Notes under the pieces: model-generated
Seen by the model: the letters and a program-made list of their open reading frames with translations, nothing else
The model's database searches: none
Told to the model about the DNA's origin: nothing
Shown: piece by piece, positions 26,230-36,293 of the stretch
How positions within the stretch are numbered: the stretch's first letter is position 1
Layout: each line of letters begins with the position of its first letter
Made by a program: the position numbers and the translations under genes
Origin: Hydrogenovibrio crunogenus
Lineage (GTDB): Bacteria; Pseudomonadota; Gammaproteobacteria; Thiomicrospirales; Thiomicrospiraceae
Direction: 5' to 3'
DNA length: 64,000 nucleotides
NCBI RefSeq assembly: GCF_004786015.1
Contig: NZ_CP032096.1
Coordinates: 744,001 to 808,000, forward strand

Positions 26230-27818
26230 GTTTTTTTAGGCCTCAGTACCGTCGGTCGACTGCGTTTTTTCATATCAGGGTAGTCGAGGTTGTAGTTGAG
26301 TCCGCGGCTTTCTTTACGGCGCAGTGCGCTTTTAACCATTAGTTCGGCTACTTGGGTGAGATTTCTGAGTTCAAGTAAGTCTGAGTTCAGGGTATGTGCT
26401 CGATAGTACTCGTTGATTTCTTCTTTCAAGACCTTGATACGTTTTAGAGCGCGTTTGAGGCGTTTGTCGGTTCTGACGATACCAACATAATCCCACATCA
26501 ATCGGCGAACTTCGTCCCAATCGTGACTGATTAGAATTTTTTCTTTCGGAACGGTGACGTATCGATCATCCCAATCTTTGATGCAGTCTTTTTGAATAGG
26601 GGGTTGCTTGTTAAATGCTTTATGAATCGATTGATAGGCGGTTTCAGCAAAGACTAACCCTTCAACCAACGAATTGCTGGCTAAGCGGTTTGCACCGTGT
26701 AAGCCAGTGTAAGCGGTTTCACCGATGGCGAATAAGTTTTGAATGTCGGTTTGTCCATTGAGGTCGGTTGAAATGCCACCACAGGTATAATGTGCCGCCG
26801 GCACAACTGGAATGGCTTCTTTGGTAATATCAATACCGACTTTTAAGCAACGAGCATAAATGGTTGGAAAGTGATGAATGATGAATTCCGTAGGTTTGTG
26901 CGAAATGTCTAAATAGACGCAGTCCACACCATGTTTTTTCATTTCCTGGTCAATGGCTCGTGCCACTATGTCTCTAGGTGCCAGGTCTGCACGTTCGTCG
27001 TACTGTTGCATGAAGGCTTCGCCAGATGGCAGTTTCAAAATACCGCCTTCACCTCGAACCGCCTCTGAAATTAAGAAGGAACGATCTTTTGGATGAAACA
27101 AACAAGTCGGGTGGAATTGGTTAAATTCCATATTGGTAACAGAACACCCGGCACGCCACGCCATGGCAATACCATCGCCTGTCGAGGTGTCTGGGTTGCT
27201 GGTATACAGATACGTTTTACTGGCTCCCCCTGTGGCTAAAACCGTGTAATGTGCCAAAAGGGTTTTGACATGGTTGTTCGATTGATCCAAAACATAGCAA
27301 CCAATACAACGAGTGCGGCTGGAATTTAAAATCAAATCTACCGTCATATGGTTGGGCATCATTGTAATATTTGGTGTGTTTTTAACCAGATCTACTAAGG
27401 TTTCCGTAACCGTTTTTCCTGTATGGTCCGCTGCATGAATGACGCGACGATGGCTGTGGCCGCCTTCTTTTGTGAGGTGGTAACGATCAGACTGGGCTTG
27501 CTTACTAAAAGGAACGCCCATTTCAATTAATTCATAGATGGATTGAACGCCTTTTTCAGCCACCATGCGTACGGTTTTTTTATCACATAAACCTGCGCCC
27601 GCATTCATTGTGTCTTTGATGTGGGATTCAACCGAATCAAAAGGATCCAGAACCGCTGCAATGCCACCTTGCGCATAAGCCGAGCTGCCTTCTTGCAATG
27701 AAGCTTTCGCAATTAAAGTCACTGAATAATGACGTGCTAACTTAAGGGCGATTGATAACCCTGCAATGCCGCTTCCGATGACGAGTACATCTGTTTCTTG
27801 TGCGTTCGTTGCGTTCAA
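26217..27818 (-). CDS. nadB: L-aspartate oxidase
   Basis: FAD enzyme oxidising aspartate to iminoaspartate, first step of NAD synthesis. 533 residues. FAD fold VLVIGSGIAGLS near 11-22, SSAYAQGGIAAV near 45, the HRR stretch in GGHSHRRVIHAADHTG, and LHGANRLASNSLVEGLVFA near 375 are all characteristic. Divergent from rseC with only 81 bases between them; in many gammaproteobacteria rpoE occupies that position. Confidence 0.96.
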   Translation of the reverse strand: MNATNAQETDVLVIGSGIAGLSIALKLARHYSVTLIAKASLQEGSSAYAQGGIAAVLDPFDSVESHIKDTMNAGAGLCDKKTVRMVAEKGVQSIYELIEMGVPFSKQAQSDRYHLTKEGGHSHRRVIHAADHTGKTVTETLVDLVKNTPNITMMPNHMTVDLILNSSRTRCIGCYVLDQSNNHVKTLLAHYTVLATGGASKTYLYTSNPDTSTGDGIAMAWRAGCSVTNMEFNQFHPTCLFHPKDRSFLISEAVRGEGGILKLPSGEAFMQQYDERADLAPRDIVARAIDQEMKKHGVDCVYLDISHKPTEFIIHHFPTIYARCLKVGIDITKEAIPVVPAAHYTCGGISTDLNGQTDIQNLFAIGETAYTGLHGANRLASNSLVEGLVFAETAYQSIHKAFNKQPPIQKDCIKDWDDRYVTVPKEKILISHDWDEVRRLMWDYVGIVRTDKRLKRALKRIKVLKEEINEYYRAHTLNSDLLELRNLTQVAELMVKSALRRKESRGLNYNLDYPDMKKRSRPTVLRPKKTKPT

Positions 27819-27840
27819 TGAAATTCCTGCCTGATCCTTC

Positions 27841-27868
27841 TTGAAAAACCAAATAATGTTACCATAAT
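27841..27868 (+). promoter_or_regulatory. Candidate sigma-70 promoter of rseC-degP
   Basis: TTGAAA (27841-27846) and CATAAT (27863-27868) with 16-base spacing, each one mismatch from consensus, 31 bases before the rseC ATG. No sigma-E type site was recognised. Confidence 0.5.
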
Positions 27869-27899
27869 CTTAAGAATAAAAGGGCGGGGTTGTTGAAAG

Positions 27900-28403
27900 A
27901 TGAAAGGTCGGAACTTGTTACAAACTGAGGCGGAGGCGGAATCTGTTTCCGAACTCGGTGAATTGCTTGCTCAGGGCACAGTAGAAAAAGTTAAGGATGG
28001 CATGGCTTATGTTTCAACACAACGTGAAACAGGCTGTAGCGGGTGTCAGACGCAAAAAAGTTGCGGTACCTCGGTACTGGCACAATTGTTTTCGCCTAAA
28101 GCGACAGCGCCAATCCAGGTCATTAATACATTAGGAGCGAGAGAAGGTGATAAAGTTATTCTCTCAATGGATGAGTCACAGTTAATTAAACATTCTTTAA
28201 TGGGATATGGCTTACCATTATTAGGACTTTTTATTGGTGCAATCTTGTTCAAAGTTGCCATCGCTTTTTTATTTGAAGTATCGTCGCAAGATGGTGTTGC
28301 GATTGTCGGTGGTGTTATAGGGTTGCTCCTTGGGTGGGGAATCACAAAAAAATATTATCGGCCCCAGTTACCTGTTTTAAAACAAATAGTTCAATCTTCG
28401 TAA
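27900..28403 (+). CDS. rseC: RseC/MucC family membrane protein
   Basis: 167-residue RseC-type protein: N-terminal cytoplasmic part with a cysteine cluster C46, C49, C55 (TGCSGCQTQKSC), then two membrane helices at about 98-120 and 126-145. In E. coli RseC is encoded after rpoE-rseA-rseB and also helps reduce SoxR. Here those three genes are absent upstream, and the next gene 9 bases on is a DegP/MucD protease. The start codon is uncertain because no clear Shine-Dalgarno is present. Confidence 0.87.
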   Translation: MKGRNLLQTEAEAESVSELGELLAQGTVEKVKDGMAYVSTQRETGCSGCQTQKSCGTSVLAQLFSPKATAPIQVINTLGAREGDKVILSMDESQLIKHSLMGYGLPLLGLFIGAILFKVAIAFLFEVSSQDGVAIVGGVIGLLLGWGITKKYYRPQLPVLKQIVQSS

Positions 28404-28412
28404 GGAGACAAA

Positions 28413-29816
28413 ATGAAAATACAACTAAAATCTTTGTATGGTATTTGGGTGGCTCTGGTGCTGGCACTGAGCTTTTCTTCAGTACATGCCTCTGGACCGA
28501 CAGTTACACTCCCCGACTTTTCTCAGTTGGCTTCTGAAAATAGCCCAGTAGTGGTGAACATCAGTACTTTGAAGAAAGTTGAAAGACCTGACCATCCTCA
28601 ATTAAGAGGAATGCCTGATGAGATGTTGCGTTACTTCTTTGGAATTCCTGAAGGGCAAGATCCTAGGGGCGGTCATCAAGAACAGGTGAGCTCGTTGGGG
28701 TCAGGGTTTATTATTTCATCGGATGGCTACATCATTACCAATCACCATGTGGTCGCGGATGCAGATGATATTGTTGTGAAGCTGAGCAATCGCCGAGAAT
28801 TGAAAGCGAAGGTGATTGGTAGTGACGAGCGTTCAGATATTGCCGTGATAAAAGTGGATGCCAAAAATCTGCCGGTTGCCAAAATCGGAACGTCTAAAGA
28901 TTTAAAAGTGGGTCAATGGGTAATGGCGATTGGTGAACCTTTTGGGTTGGATTACACCGTCACGCATGGCATTATCAGTGCTTTGGGTCGCTCACTTCCC
29001 GATGATACTTATGTGCCGTTTATCCAGACTGATGTTGCGATAAACCCTGGAAACTCTGGCGGGCCGCTCTTAAACACAAGCGGTGAAGTCATTGGTGTTA
29101 ATGCTCAAATTTACAGTAATAGTGGCGGTTCAATGGGGCTTTCATTTTCAATTCCAATCGATATTGCGATGGATGTTGCACATCAGCTTAAAACCAAAGG
29201 GCGTGTTGAACGAGGCTATCTAGGAGTTGGTGTTCAAGAAGTGTCAGGTGATTTAGCCAAATCATTTGATATGAAAAGACCGATGGGAGCGTTAGTTACC
29301 TCAACGGAAAAAGGTTCGGCAGCCAGTGAGGCGGGGATTCAACCGGGTGATATTATTATTGAATTTGCCGGTCGAACAATCCAAAAGTCAGCAGATTTAC
29401 CTCCCATTGTAGGGAACTCCGCTGTGGGAGAGTCAATCAAAGTTAAAATCTTAAGGAATGGAGATTATAAAACGCTGACAGTTCGCTTGAAGTCGTTAGA
29501 TGATATGAAGTTGGCTTCTGCTGGTGCAGAGGCTGAAAATACGACTTTGGGTGTGATGATGAAAGAAATCGATCCGAAGGTGCTTGATAAATTGAATTTG
29601 CCTTTTGGTGTCGGTGTTTCTAAAGTCAAACGAGGCAGTGCAGCAGACCGTGCAGGCATTATGCCGGGAGATATTTTGGTAACAATTAATTTCAAACCCA
29701 TTAAATCCGTTAAGGCTTTGAATGAAATTGTTTCTGCAGCTCCGAAAGGTCGTTCGCTTCCTGTCAGGGTGGTTAGAGGGAAACGTTCCGTGTTCCTTCC
29801 TCTGGTATTAAATTAA
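28413..29816 (+). CDS. degP: Periplasmic serine protease DegP/MucD
   Basis: HtrA-family protease and chaperone for misfolded envelope proteins. 467 residues: signal peptide about 1-26 (cleavage after VHA), trypsin-like domain with H112, D142 and S215 (NPGNSGGPL), then two PDZ domains at roughly 245-340 and 370-460. Strong AAGGAG before the ATG. Its placement after rseC matches the algU-mucABCD layout of Pseudomonas, giving MucD as the closest functional guess. Confidence 0.94.
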   Translation: MKIQLKSLYGIWVALVLALSFSSVHASGPTVTLPDFSQLASENSPVVVNISTLKKVERPDHPQLRGMPDEMLRYFFGIPEGQDPRGGHQEQVSSLGSGFIISSDGYIITNHHVVADADDIVVKLSNRRELKAKVIGSDERSDIAVIKVDAKNLPVAKIGTSKDLKVGQWVMAIGEPFGLDYTVTHGIISALGRSLPDDTYVPFIQTDVAINPGNSGGPLLNTSGEVIGVNAQIYSNSGGSMGLSFSIPIDIAMDVAHQLKTKGRVERGYLGVGVQEVSGDLAKSFDMKRPMGALVTSTEKGSAASEAGIQPGDIIIEFAGRTIQKSADLPPIVGNSAVGESIKVKILRNGDYKTLTVRLKSLDDMKLASAGAEAENTTLGVMMKEIDPKVLDKLNLPFGVGVSKVKRGSAADRAGIMPGDILVTINFKPIKSVKALNEIVSAAPKGRSLPVRVVRGKRSVFLPLVLN

Positions 29817-29930
29817 TTATGATTGGGTTTGAGAGAACTAAATCTTATAAACAAGTGAGATTTATAACAATTTAGCGTAAAATACGCGGATATTTGTTAT
29901 CAAACGATTCATTCATGTTTTTGATGCGAA

Positions 29931-29966
29931 GGGTGTCTAGCTTAAAAGAACTAGACACCCTTTTTT
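29931..29966 (+). terminator. Intrinsic terminator between degP and lepA
   Basis: GGGTGTCTAG pairs with CTAGACACCC around a 10-base loop, then six T. It lies 114 bases after degP and 59 before lepA, and is enclosed by outer arms CGATTCATT (29905-29913) and AATGAATCG (29990-29998). Confidence 0.88.
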
Positions 29967-30024
29967 GTAACTTTTTTAAGTTTGTTTTTAATGAATCGAT
30001 TACTGTTTAAAAATTGAGGCATAA

Positions 30025-31830
30025 ATGTCAAACCAGCTTGAACATATTCGTAACTTTTCAATTATTGCTCATATCGACCATGGTAAATCGACCATTGCAG
30101 ATCGATTTATTCATTTGTGCGGTGGTTTAACAGACCGGGAAATGGCTGCTCAGGTTTTAGATTCAATGGATCTGGAGCGTGAACGAGGCATCACCATTAA
30201 AGCACAAAGTGTGACATTGAATTATTTGTCGGATGATGGTCAGACATATCAATTGAACTTTATCGATACGCCAGGCCATGTGGATTTTTCTTATGAAGTT
30301 TCTCGTTCTCTGGCAGCTTGTGAAGGTGCTTTACTGGTTGTTGATGCCTCGCAAGGGGTTGAGGCACAAACCGTAGCTAATTGTTATACTGCGATTGAGC
30401 AGGGGTTGGAAGTTTTACCTGTGCTTAATAAAATTGATTTGCCAGCGGCAGAGCCTGAACGTGTGGTGGATGAAATTGAAGAGATTATTGGGATTGAAGC
30501 CCATGATGCCGTGCATGCCAGTGCTAAATCAGGAATCGGCATCAAAGAGACACTAGAAGAAATTGTGCGAAAAATCCCATCTCCAGAAGGCGATTTAGAG
30601 TCACCATTAAAGGCGTTGATTATTGATTCATGGTTCGATAATTATTTAGGGGTTGTGTCACTGGTTCGAGTCATTGACGGTAAAATCAGTAAGAAAACCA
30701 AAATGAAAATCATGTCAACAAAGGAAGAGTATGTTGTTGACGAGGTGGGGATTTTCACACCGAAACGTACGCCTAGAGAGGCATTGTCAGCGGGTGAAGT
30801 AGGATATGTTATTGCAGGTATTAAAGATATCGACGGCGCACCTGTTGGGGATACGATTACCATTTCCGGAAATGAGTCTGATCCTTTGCCTGGATTTAAG
30901 CCTGTCAAACCGCGCGTTTTTGCAGGTCTTTTCCCGATCAGTTCAGAAGACTTTGAAGATTTAAGAGAGGCTTTGCGTAAGTTACGCTTGAATGATGCGG
31001 CGCTTCATTTTGAACCGGAAAGTTCCGATGCACTTGGTTTTGGCTTTCGTTGTGGCTTTTTGGGAATGCTGCATATGGAGATCATTCAGGAACGGCTTGA
31101 ACGTGAGTATAACCTGGATCTGATCACGACAGCGCCGACTGTTATTTATGAAGTGTTAACGAAAAAAGGTGAGTTGTTAGATATTGATAACCCTTCAAGT
31201 TTGCCTGACCCGAGTTTGATTGAAGAGATTCGTGAGCCGATCATCCAAGCTAATATTTTAGTGCCGAACGAGTATGTGGGTGCTGTGATGAAGCTATGTT
31301 TGGAGAAACGTGGCGTTCAAAAAGATATGCAGTATGTCGGGAACCAGGTATCTATCCATTATGAATTGCCTTTGAATGAAGTGGTTCTAGACTTTTTTGA
31401 TCGTTTGAAATCAACCAGTCGAGGGTATGCTTCGATGGAATATGATTTCAAACGTTTCCAAGCAGATGACCTTGTGAAGCTTGAATTCTTGGTGAACAGT
31501 GAACCTGTTGATGCATTAGCGATTATTGTTCATAAAGCCACGGCAGTACAACGAGGCAAGGTGTTGATTGAGAAGCTGAGAAAGATTATTCCTCGTCAAA
31601 TGTTCGATGTTGCGATACAAGCAGCAATTGGTGCTAAAATTATCGGCAGAACAAATGTGAAGGCATTGCGCAAGAATGTAACGGCAAAATGTTATGGGGG
31701 CGATGTTTCACGTAAGAAAAAACTACTGCAGAAACAAAAAGAGGGTAAAAAACGAATGAAATCCATCGGGAGTGTTGAGCTTCCACAGGAAGCGTTTTTA
31801 GCCGTGTTAAATACTTCAGAAGAAGATTAA
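30025..31830 (+). CDS. lepA: Elongation factor 4 (LepA)
   Basis: Ribosome-associated GTPase, 601 residues, normal length. G1 AHIDHGKST, switch region [19 protein letters not shown] and NKIDLP are present, and the C-terminal LepA domain ends with [17 protein letters not shown]. First gene of the conserved lepA-lepB-rnc-era-recO-pdxJ-acpS operon. A TAAAAT -10-like site at 29878-29883 precedes the terminator, so some transcripts may begin before it. Confidence 0.97.
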   Translation: MSNQLEHIRNFSIIAHIDHGKSTIADRFIHLCGGLTDREMAAQVLDSMDLERERGITIKAQSVTLNYLSDDGQTYQLNFIDTPGHVDFSYEVSRSLAACEGALLVVDASQGVEAQTVANCYTAIEQGLEVLPVLNKIDLPAAEPERVVDEIEEIIGIEAHDAVHASAKSGIGIKETLEEIVRKIPSPEGDLESPLKALIIDSWFDNYLGVVSLVRVIDGKISKKTKMKIMSTKEEYVVDEVGIFTPKRTPREALSAGEVGYVIAGIKDIDGAPVGDTITISGNESDPLPGFKPVKPRVFAGLFPISSEDFEDLREALRKLRLNDAALHFEPESSDALGFGFRCGFLGMLHMEIIQERLEREYNLDLITTAPTVIYEVLTKKGELLDIDNPSSLPDPSLIEEIREPIIQANILVPNEYVGAVMKLCLEKRGVQKDMQYVGNQVSIHYELPLNEVVLDFFDRLKSTSRGYASMEYDFKRFQADDLVKLEFLVNSEPVDALAIIVHKATAVQRGKVLIEKLRKIIPRQMFDVAIQAAIGAKIIGRTNVKALRKNVTAKCYGGDVSRKKKLLQKQKEGKKRMKSIGSVELPQEAFLAVLNTSEED

Positions 31831-31844
31831 AGAGAAATATCCCA

Positions 31845-32612
31845 ATGAGTTTTGAGTTAATTTTAGTTATTATCACGGCCATTACAGGTGTTGTCGTTTA
31901 TGTAGATCGAACCGTTTGGCGTCCAAAAAGAGAGCGCTCGGTTACAACCGAAAAAGAACCGATTCTTGTTGAGTATTCGCGTTCCTTATTTCCTGTTTTT
32001 TTAATTGTTCTAGTACTTCGTTCTTTTGTGATCGAACCTTTTAGAATCCCTTCTGGTTCGATGTACCCAACGTTAGAGATTGGCGATTTTATTGTCGTGA
32101 ATAAATTTGCTTACGGCATTAAGTTACCTGTAACGCAAACGAAGATTTTACCGATTGGCGAGCCTAAACGCGGGGATGTCGTGGTTTTTAAATATCCTAA
32201 AGATCCTGATGTGGACTATATTAAAAGAGTCGTTGGATTGCCTGGAGATGAAATTACGTATATCGGTAGAACGGTTTTCATTAACGGAAAGCCTGCTAAG
32301 CAAACTTTTTTGAGTGAATACCAAGGAGAAGGGTCCGGTAAAGTAATGAATGGCGCTTCTTTAATGCAAGAAAATTTAGGAGATGCTTCGCATCTGATTT
32401 TATCTGATCGAGAAAAAACCAGCCAGGATATGAATACTGTCGTGGTGCCTGAAGGTCATTATTTCATGATGGGCGATAATCGAGATCACAGTAATGACAG
32501 TCGTTTTTGGGGGTTTGTACCTGAAAAAAATCTTAAAGGGAAAGCTTTTGGGATATGGATGAATTGGGATGATGGTATTCAATTTGACCGTATTGGAAAG
32601 GGAATCGAATAA
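31845..32612 (+). CDS. lepB: Signal peptidase I
   Basis: Removes signal peptides at the periplasmic face of the inner membrane. 255 residues with two N-terminal membrane helices (about 3-20 and 47-65). The Ser-Lys dyad is S72 in RIPSGSMYPT and K127 in DYIKRVVG; MGDNRDHSNDSRFWG is the box E motif. Starts 14 bases after lepA and is followed at once by rnc. Confidence 0.97.
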   Translation: MSFELILVIITAITGVVVYVDRTVWRPKRERSVTTEKEPILVEYSRSLFPVFLIVLVLRSFVIEPFRIPSGSMYPTLEIGDFIVVNKFAYGIKLPVTQTKILPIGEPKRGDVVVFKYPKDPDVDYIKRVVGLPGDEITYIGRTVFINGKPAKQTFLSEYQGEGSGKVMNGASLMQENLGDASHLILSDREKTSQDMNTVVVPEGHYFMMGDNRDHSNDSRFWGFVPEKNLKGKAFGIWMNWDDGIQFDRIGKGIE

Positions 32613-32613
32613 G

Positions 32614-33315
32614 ATGTCTGAAGTGGAAAAGCAGGCCAAGCTTAATCGGCTTTCTAAATCATTAGGTTATCAATATAAGAATATTGAGTTTCTGCAAAGA
32701 GCTTTGACGCATAGAAGTATGGGAGCCAAGAATAACGAGCGACTAGAATTTCTAGGAGACAGCCTGGTTAACTTTATGATTGCAGATGCATTATTCCACC
32801 AATTTCATAAGATTTCAGAAGGAGATTTAAGTCGAATTCGAGCTTTTTTAGTTAAAGGTGAGACATTGGCTAAAATTGGAAAAGAGTATCAGTTATCTGA
32901 TTATTTGATGCTAGGACCTGGCGAGTTGAAGAGTGGCGGTTATCGCCGTGAATCGATCATTGCCGATACCGTTGAAGCGATTATTGCGTCTGTTTACGAA
33001 GATGGTGGGTTAGATGCTTGCCGTGCTTTTGTAATGCGCCTTTATGAAAATCGATTGAAAGAATTAGACCCCTCTAAAATTGGAAAAGATCCAAAAACAC
33101 GATTACAAGAGTTCTTGCAGTCAAATCGTGAACAACTGCCTGAGTACAGTGTGATGACGGTGAATGGTCCGGCACATGCACAAGAGTTTACTGTGTCGTG
33201 TTATGTGGCAAAATTAAATAGAAAATTTGAAGCCACAGCGACAAATCGTAGAAAAGCTGAACAAGTCGCTGCTCAAGAAGCCTTAGATATTTTGGAGAAC
33301 AATCATCATGACTGA
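32614..33315 (+). CDS. rnc: Ribonuclease III
   Basis: Double-strand RNA endonuclease for rRNA and mRNA processing. From ATG 32614 it has 233 residues; a longer frame from 32569 overlaps lepB and does not fit the family. The catalytic signature NERLEFLGDSLV at 41-52 (E42, E45, D49) and ADTVEAIIASVYEDGG are present, with a double-stranded RNA-binding domain from about 160 to the end. Overlaps era by 8 bases. Confidence 0.97.
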   Translation: MSEVEKQAKLNRLSKSLGYQYKNIEFLQRALTHRSMGAKNNERLEFLGDSLVNFMIADALFHQFHKISEGDLSRIRAFLVKGETLAKIGKEYQLSDYLMLGPGELKSGGYRRESIIADTVEAIIASVYEDGGLDACRAFVMRLYENRLKELDPSKIGKDPKTRLQEFLQSNREQLPEYSVMTVNGPAHAQEFTVSCYVAKLNRKFEATATNRRKAEQVAAQEALDILENNHHD

Positions 33316-34252
33316 AGAAATAAACACTCCAGAAAATACGGCTATGAGCTCGCCTTATCATGCAGGTTTTGTGGCGGTTATTGGGCGTCCAAATGTCGGT
33401 AAGTCGACCATCATGAATGGATTGTTGGGGCAAAAATTAAGTATTACGTCACCCAAGCCGCAAACCACACGCCATCGAATTCATGGCATTCATACGACAG
33501 AGCACTTTCAAATTGTATTTGTGGATACACCGGGCATGCATTTGGGAGCTTCAAAGTCAATTAATCGTTATATGAACAGAGCGGCTAACAGTGCTTTTGG
33601 GGACGTTGATGCTGTTTTATTTGTTGTAGAGGCAGGACGATGGTCAAAAGAAGATCAAGCCGTCGCGGATAAGTGTCAAAACTTAGATGTTCCTGTGATT
33701 GTGCTGGTCAATAAAATTGATAAGTTCAAGCAGAAAGAAGAATTGTTTCCTTTTCTACAAAAAGTGGGAGAAAAAGTGCCTTTTGAAGCATTGATTCCGG
33801 TTTCAGCCTATACCAAATCTGGATTTGATGCCATTGAAACAGAAATTCTAAAGCATATACCTGAGCAGCCTGCTATTTTTCCTGAAGACTATATCACTGA
33901 TCGATCGACACGTTTTTTGGCATCAGAAATTGTACGTGAGAAATTGATGCGTACCTTGGGTGATGAAGTGCCTTATGGAGCGACAGTTGAGATCGAACAG
34001 TTTAAATTTGACGAAGAAGAAAATCGTTGGCATATCAATGCCTTGATTTTGGTGGAAAGACCTGGTCAAAAACAAATTGTGATTGGGAAGAAAGGTGAGC
34101 AAATCAAACAAATGGGGATTCAGGCCAGAAAAGACTTGATGCACTTATTGGATAGCCGAGTGCATCTTGAGTTGTGGGTCAAGGTGAAGGAAAATTGGTC
34201 AGATGATGAACGCGCTTTGGCAAGCTTAGGATATACCGAAGATCACCGTTAA
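33308..34252 (+). CDS. era: GTPase Era
   Basis: Essential GTPase that binds the 3' end of 16S rRNA during 30S assembly. 314 residues. G1 GRPNVGKST at 26-34, DTPG near 74, NKID near 134, and a C-terminal KH domain with RPGQKQIVIGKKGEQIK. Its start overlaps the rnc end, so the two are translationally coupled as in other proteobacteria. Confidence 0.97.
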   Translation: MTEEINTPENTAMSSPYHAGFVAVIGRPNVGKSTIMNGLLGQKLSITSPKPQTTRHRIHGIHTTEHFQIVFVDTPGMHLGASKSINRYMNRAANSAFGDVDAVLFVVEAGRWSKEDQAVADKCQNLDVPVIVLVNKIDKFKQKEELFPFLQKVGEKVPFEALIPVSAYTKSGFDAIETEILKHIPEQPAIFPEDYITDRSTRFLASEIVREKLMRTLGDEVPYGATVEIEQFKFDEEENRWHINALILVERPGQKQIVIGKKGEQIKQMGIQARKDLMHLLDSRVHLELWVKVKENWSDDERALASLGYTEDHR

Positions 34253-34286
34253 TCATCTCGAAGCCAGTACTGAGTAGGAGAGCGAC

Positions 34287-35027
34287 TTGGCGACAGATAT
34301 CGAACAACAGGCTTTTGTGTTACATCGTCGTCCTTATCGTGAAACGAGTCTACTGGTCACTTTTTTTACCCCTGACTATGGTAAACAGAATGCGGTGATT
34401 AAAGGGGTACGTTCAAGCAGTAAAACAGCTCGGGCCAAACAAGCTTGGTTACAACCTTTTCAAGGTTTGAATATCAGTTGGCGAGAAAAAACCAATCATT
34501 CATCGGATTTGGTTTCCCTAAGACAGTTAGAACCAAATCATGTTCGCTTTCCATTGGGGGGCGAGGGCAGTATTTGTGGTCTGTACCTAAATGAACTGTT
34601 GTATCGGTTATTGTACCCTTCCTTGGAGGTAACCGGACTGTTTGAAGAGTATCAGCAGGCACTTTATGATTTGGCGCTTGCTGAAGATCGTTACCAGCAA
34701 GCTTGGGTTTTAAGGCAGTTTGAGTTTGCTTTGTTGTCAGAGTTAGGATATGCGTTTCAGACGGAAGTCGATTATTATCAGCAACCAATTCAGGCCGACA
34801 AAAAATACCTTTTTCATTTAGAGTTAGGTCTCTTCCCGGAGCCTTTTTCTCAAATCTCGTTGGATCAAAATCAGGGCGTTGTTATTTCGGGCCAATGTCT
34901 GTTGTTGTTCGCACAAAAAACGTATTGTGAATCATGTTTGACTGAATGGAAGCGGTTGTTTCGATATGTTCTCACACCATACTTAGGGCAAAAGCCTATT
35001 CAGACCCGATCATTGTTTCAATCATAA
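34287..35027 (+). CDS. recO: DNA repair protein RecO
   Basis: Helps RecR load RecA on SSB-coated DNA. 246 residues starting at TTG 34287, supported by AGGAG at 34276-34280 with 6-base spacing and the family start with QAFVLHRRPYRETSLLVTFF, the OB-fold. VKGVRSSS near 35-42 and the C-terminal helical part follow. Position between era and pdxJ is conserved. Confidence 0.93.
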   Translation: MATDIEQQAFVLHRRPYRETSLLVTFFTPDYGKQNAVIKGVRSSSKTARAKQAWLQPFQGLNISWREKTNHSSDLVSLRQLEPNHVRFPLGGEGSICGLYLNELLYRLLYPSLEVTGLFEEYQQALYDLALAEDRYQQAWVLRQFEFALLSELGYAFQTEVDYYQQPIQADKKYLFHLELGLFPEPFSQISLDQNQGVVISGQCLLLFAQKTYCESCLTEWKRLFRYVLTPYLGQKPIQTRSLFQS

Positions 35028-35072
35028 TGTAATAAACCTATTGGGTTTATGCATCAGTACGAAGGAAAAACT

Positions 35073-35819
35073 ATGAATCCTATTTTTTTAGGTTTAAATA
35101 TTGATCATGTTGCTACATTACGCCAGGCCAGAGGCACGCGTTATCCAGATCCGATTAAGGCGGCTCTAGATGCAGAAATGGCAGGAGCGGACAGTATTAC
35201 CTTGCACTTACGTGAAGATCGTAGACATATTCAGGATGCGGACGTTTATCGCTTGTCTGAACTGCGCCAGACGAAAGTCAATTTGGAAATGGCAGCGACG
35301 CAAGAAATGCTGGAAATTGCTTTAAAGTGTCAACCGGAAGATGTCTGCCTGGTTCCTGAAAAGCGAGAAGAGTTGACTACTGAAGGCGGCTTGGATGTGG
35401 TTTCCCAGAAAGCCTGGTTGACGGATTACTGCGCGCAGTTAGCAGACAATAAAACACGTGTTTCCTTGTTTATTGATGCGGATGATGATCAAATTTATGC
35501 GGCGAAAGAGGTCGGTGCGCCTGTGATTGAGATTCACACAGGGACCTATGCCGAACTCACGGATCCTGTCGCAATCAACATGGAACTGGATCGGATTCGT
35601 AAAGCCACTGATTTAGCTGTTTCCTTAGGGCTGACAGTTAACGCCGGGCATGGTCTGCATTACCATAATGTTCAAGCTATTGCGGCGATTAAAGAGATCG
35701 AAGAGCTTAATATTGGGCACGCGATTATCGCGCAAGCTATTTTTTCCGGGTTGCCTGGAGCAGTTTCAGAGATGAAGCGCTTGATGATCGAGGCTCGTCA
35801 ACAGGCGTATCTGGGATAG
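35073..35819 (+). CDS. pdxJ: Pyridoxine 5'-phosphate synthase
   Basis: Last ring-closing step of de novo vitamin B6 synthesis, combining 1-deoxyxylulose 5-phosphate with an aminoacetone phosphate. From ATG 35073 (AAGGA 6 bases upstream) it has 248 residues, starting with [19 protein letters not shown]45 in [11 protein letters not shown] and the GHGLHYHN phosphate region are present. The longer frame from 35049 lacks a ribosome site. Confidence 0.96.
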   Translation: MNPIFLGLNIDHVATLRQARGTRYPDPIKAALDAEMAGADSITLHLREDRRHIQDADVYRLSELRQTKVNLEMAATQEMLEIALKCQPEDVCLVPEKREELTTEGGLDVVSQKAWLTDYCAQLADNKTRVSLFIDADDDQIYAAKEVGAPVIEIHTGTYAELTDPVAINMELDRIRKATDLAVSLGLTVNAGHGLHYHNVQAIAAIKEIEELNIGHAIIAQAIFSGLPGAVSEMKRLMIEARQQAYLG

Positions 35820-35823
35820 GAAT

Positions 35824-36207
35824 ATGATTGTCGGTATCGGAACAGACCTTGTCGAAATCGCTAGAATAGCTGCTTTGATGGCGAAAAGAAATGAGGTGTT
35901 TGCAAAGCGCATTCTGGTACAAAGCGAACTGGAGTGCTTTGAACAGCATGCACAACCTGAAAAATTTTTAGCCAAGCGATGGGCGGCAAAAGAAGCCATT
36001 TCTAAGGCACTGGGGACAGGGTTTACGCAAGGGGTGTCCTTTACCGATATGATGATCACTCATACAGACCAAGGTCAGCCACTTGTTGAGTTGACGGGAA
36101 AAACAGCAGATATCGCCCAGCAATTGGGAATCAATTCTTGGTCCATCAGTATCAGCGATGAAGTCCATTACGCAGTGGCTTTTGTCATTGCTGAAAATCA
36201 CGCTTAA
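35824..36207 (+). CDS. acpS: Holo-ACP synthase
   Basis: Transfers phosphopantetheine from CoA to ACP. 127 residues. D8 in IGTDLVEIARI and E57 in AAKEAISKALGTG are the magnesium ligands. The ribosome site overlaps the pdxJ stop, so coupling is likely. Its substrate acpP is encoded at 4602. Last gene of the lepA operon. Confidence 0.96.
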   Translation: MIVGIGTDLVEIARIAALMAKRNEVFAKRILVQSELECFEQHAQPEKFLAKRWAAKEAISKALGTGFTQGVSFTDMMITHTDQGQPLVELTGKTADIAQQLGINSWSISISDEVHYAVAFVIAENHA

Positions 36208-36293
36208 CCTCTGTTAGAAAGGATGCCTGGTGCGAATAAAAGGCTTCGTGAAATTTCTTACACTTTAGGGCGTTATCCTTTACAATTGAAGGT

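Noticed and set aside
32569-32613. Upstream in-frame start for rnc inside lepB
   Set aside because: RNase III homology begins at MSEVEKQ, with a purine-rich site before ATG 32614.
36208-36293. Sigma-54 site before fliO (TGGTGC...GGC)
   Set aside because: The GG to GC spacing is 12 rather than 10 bases.
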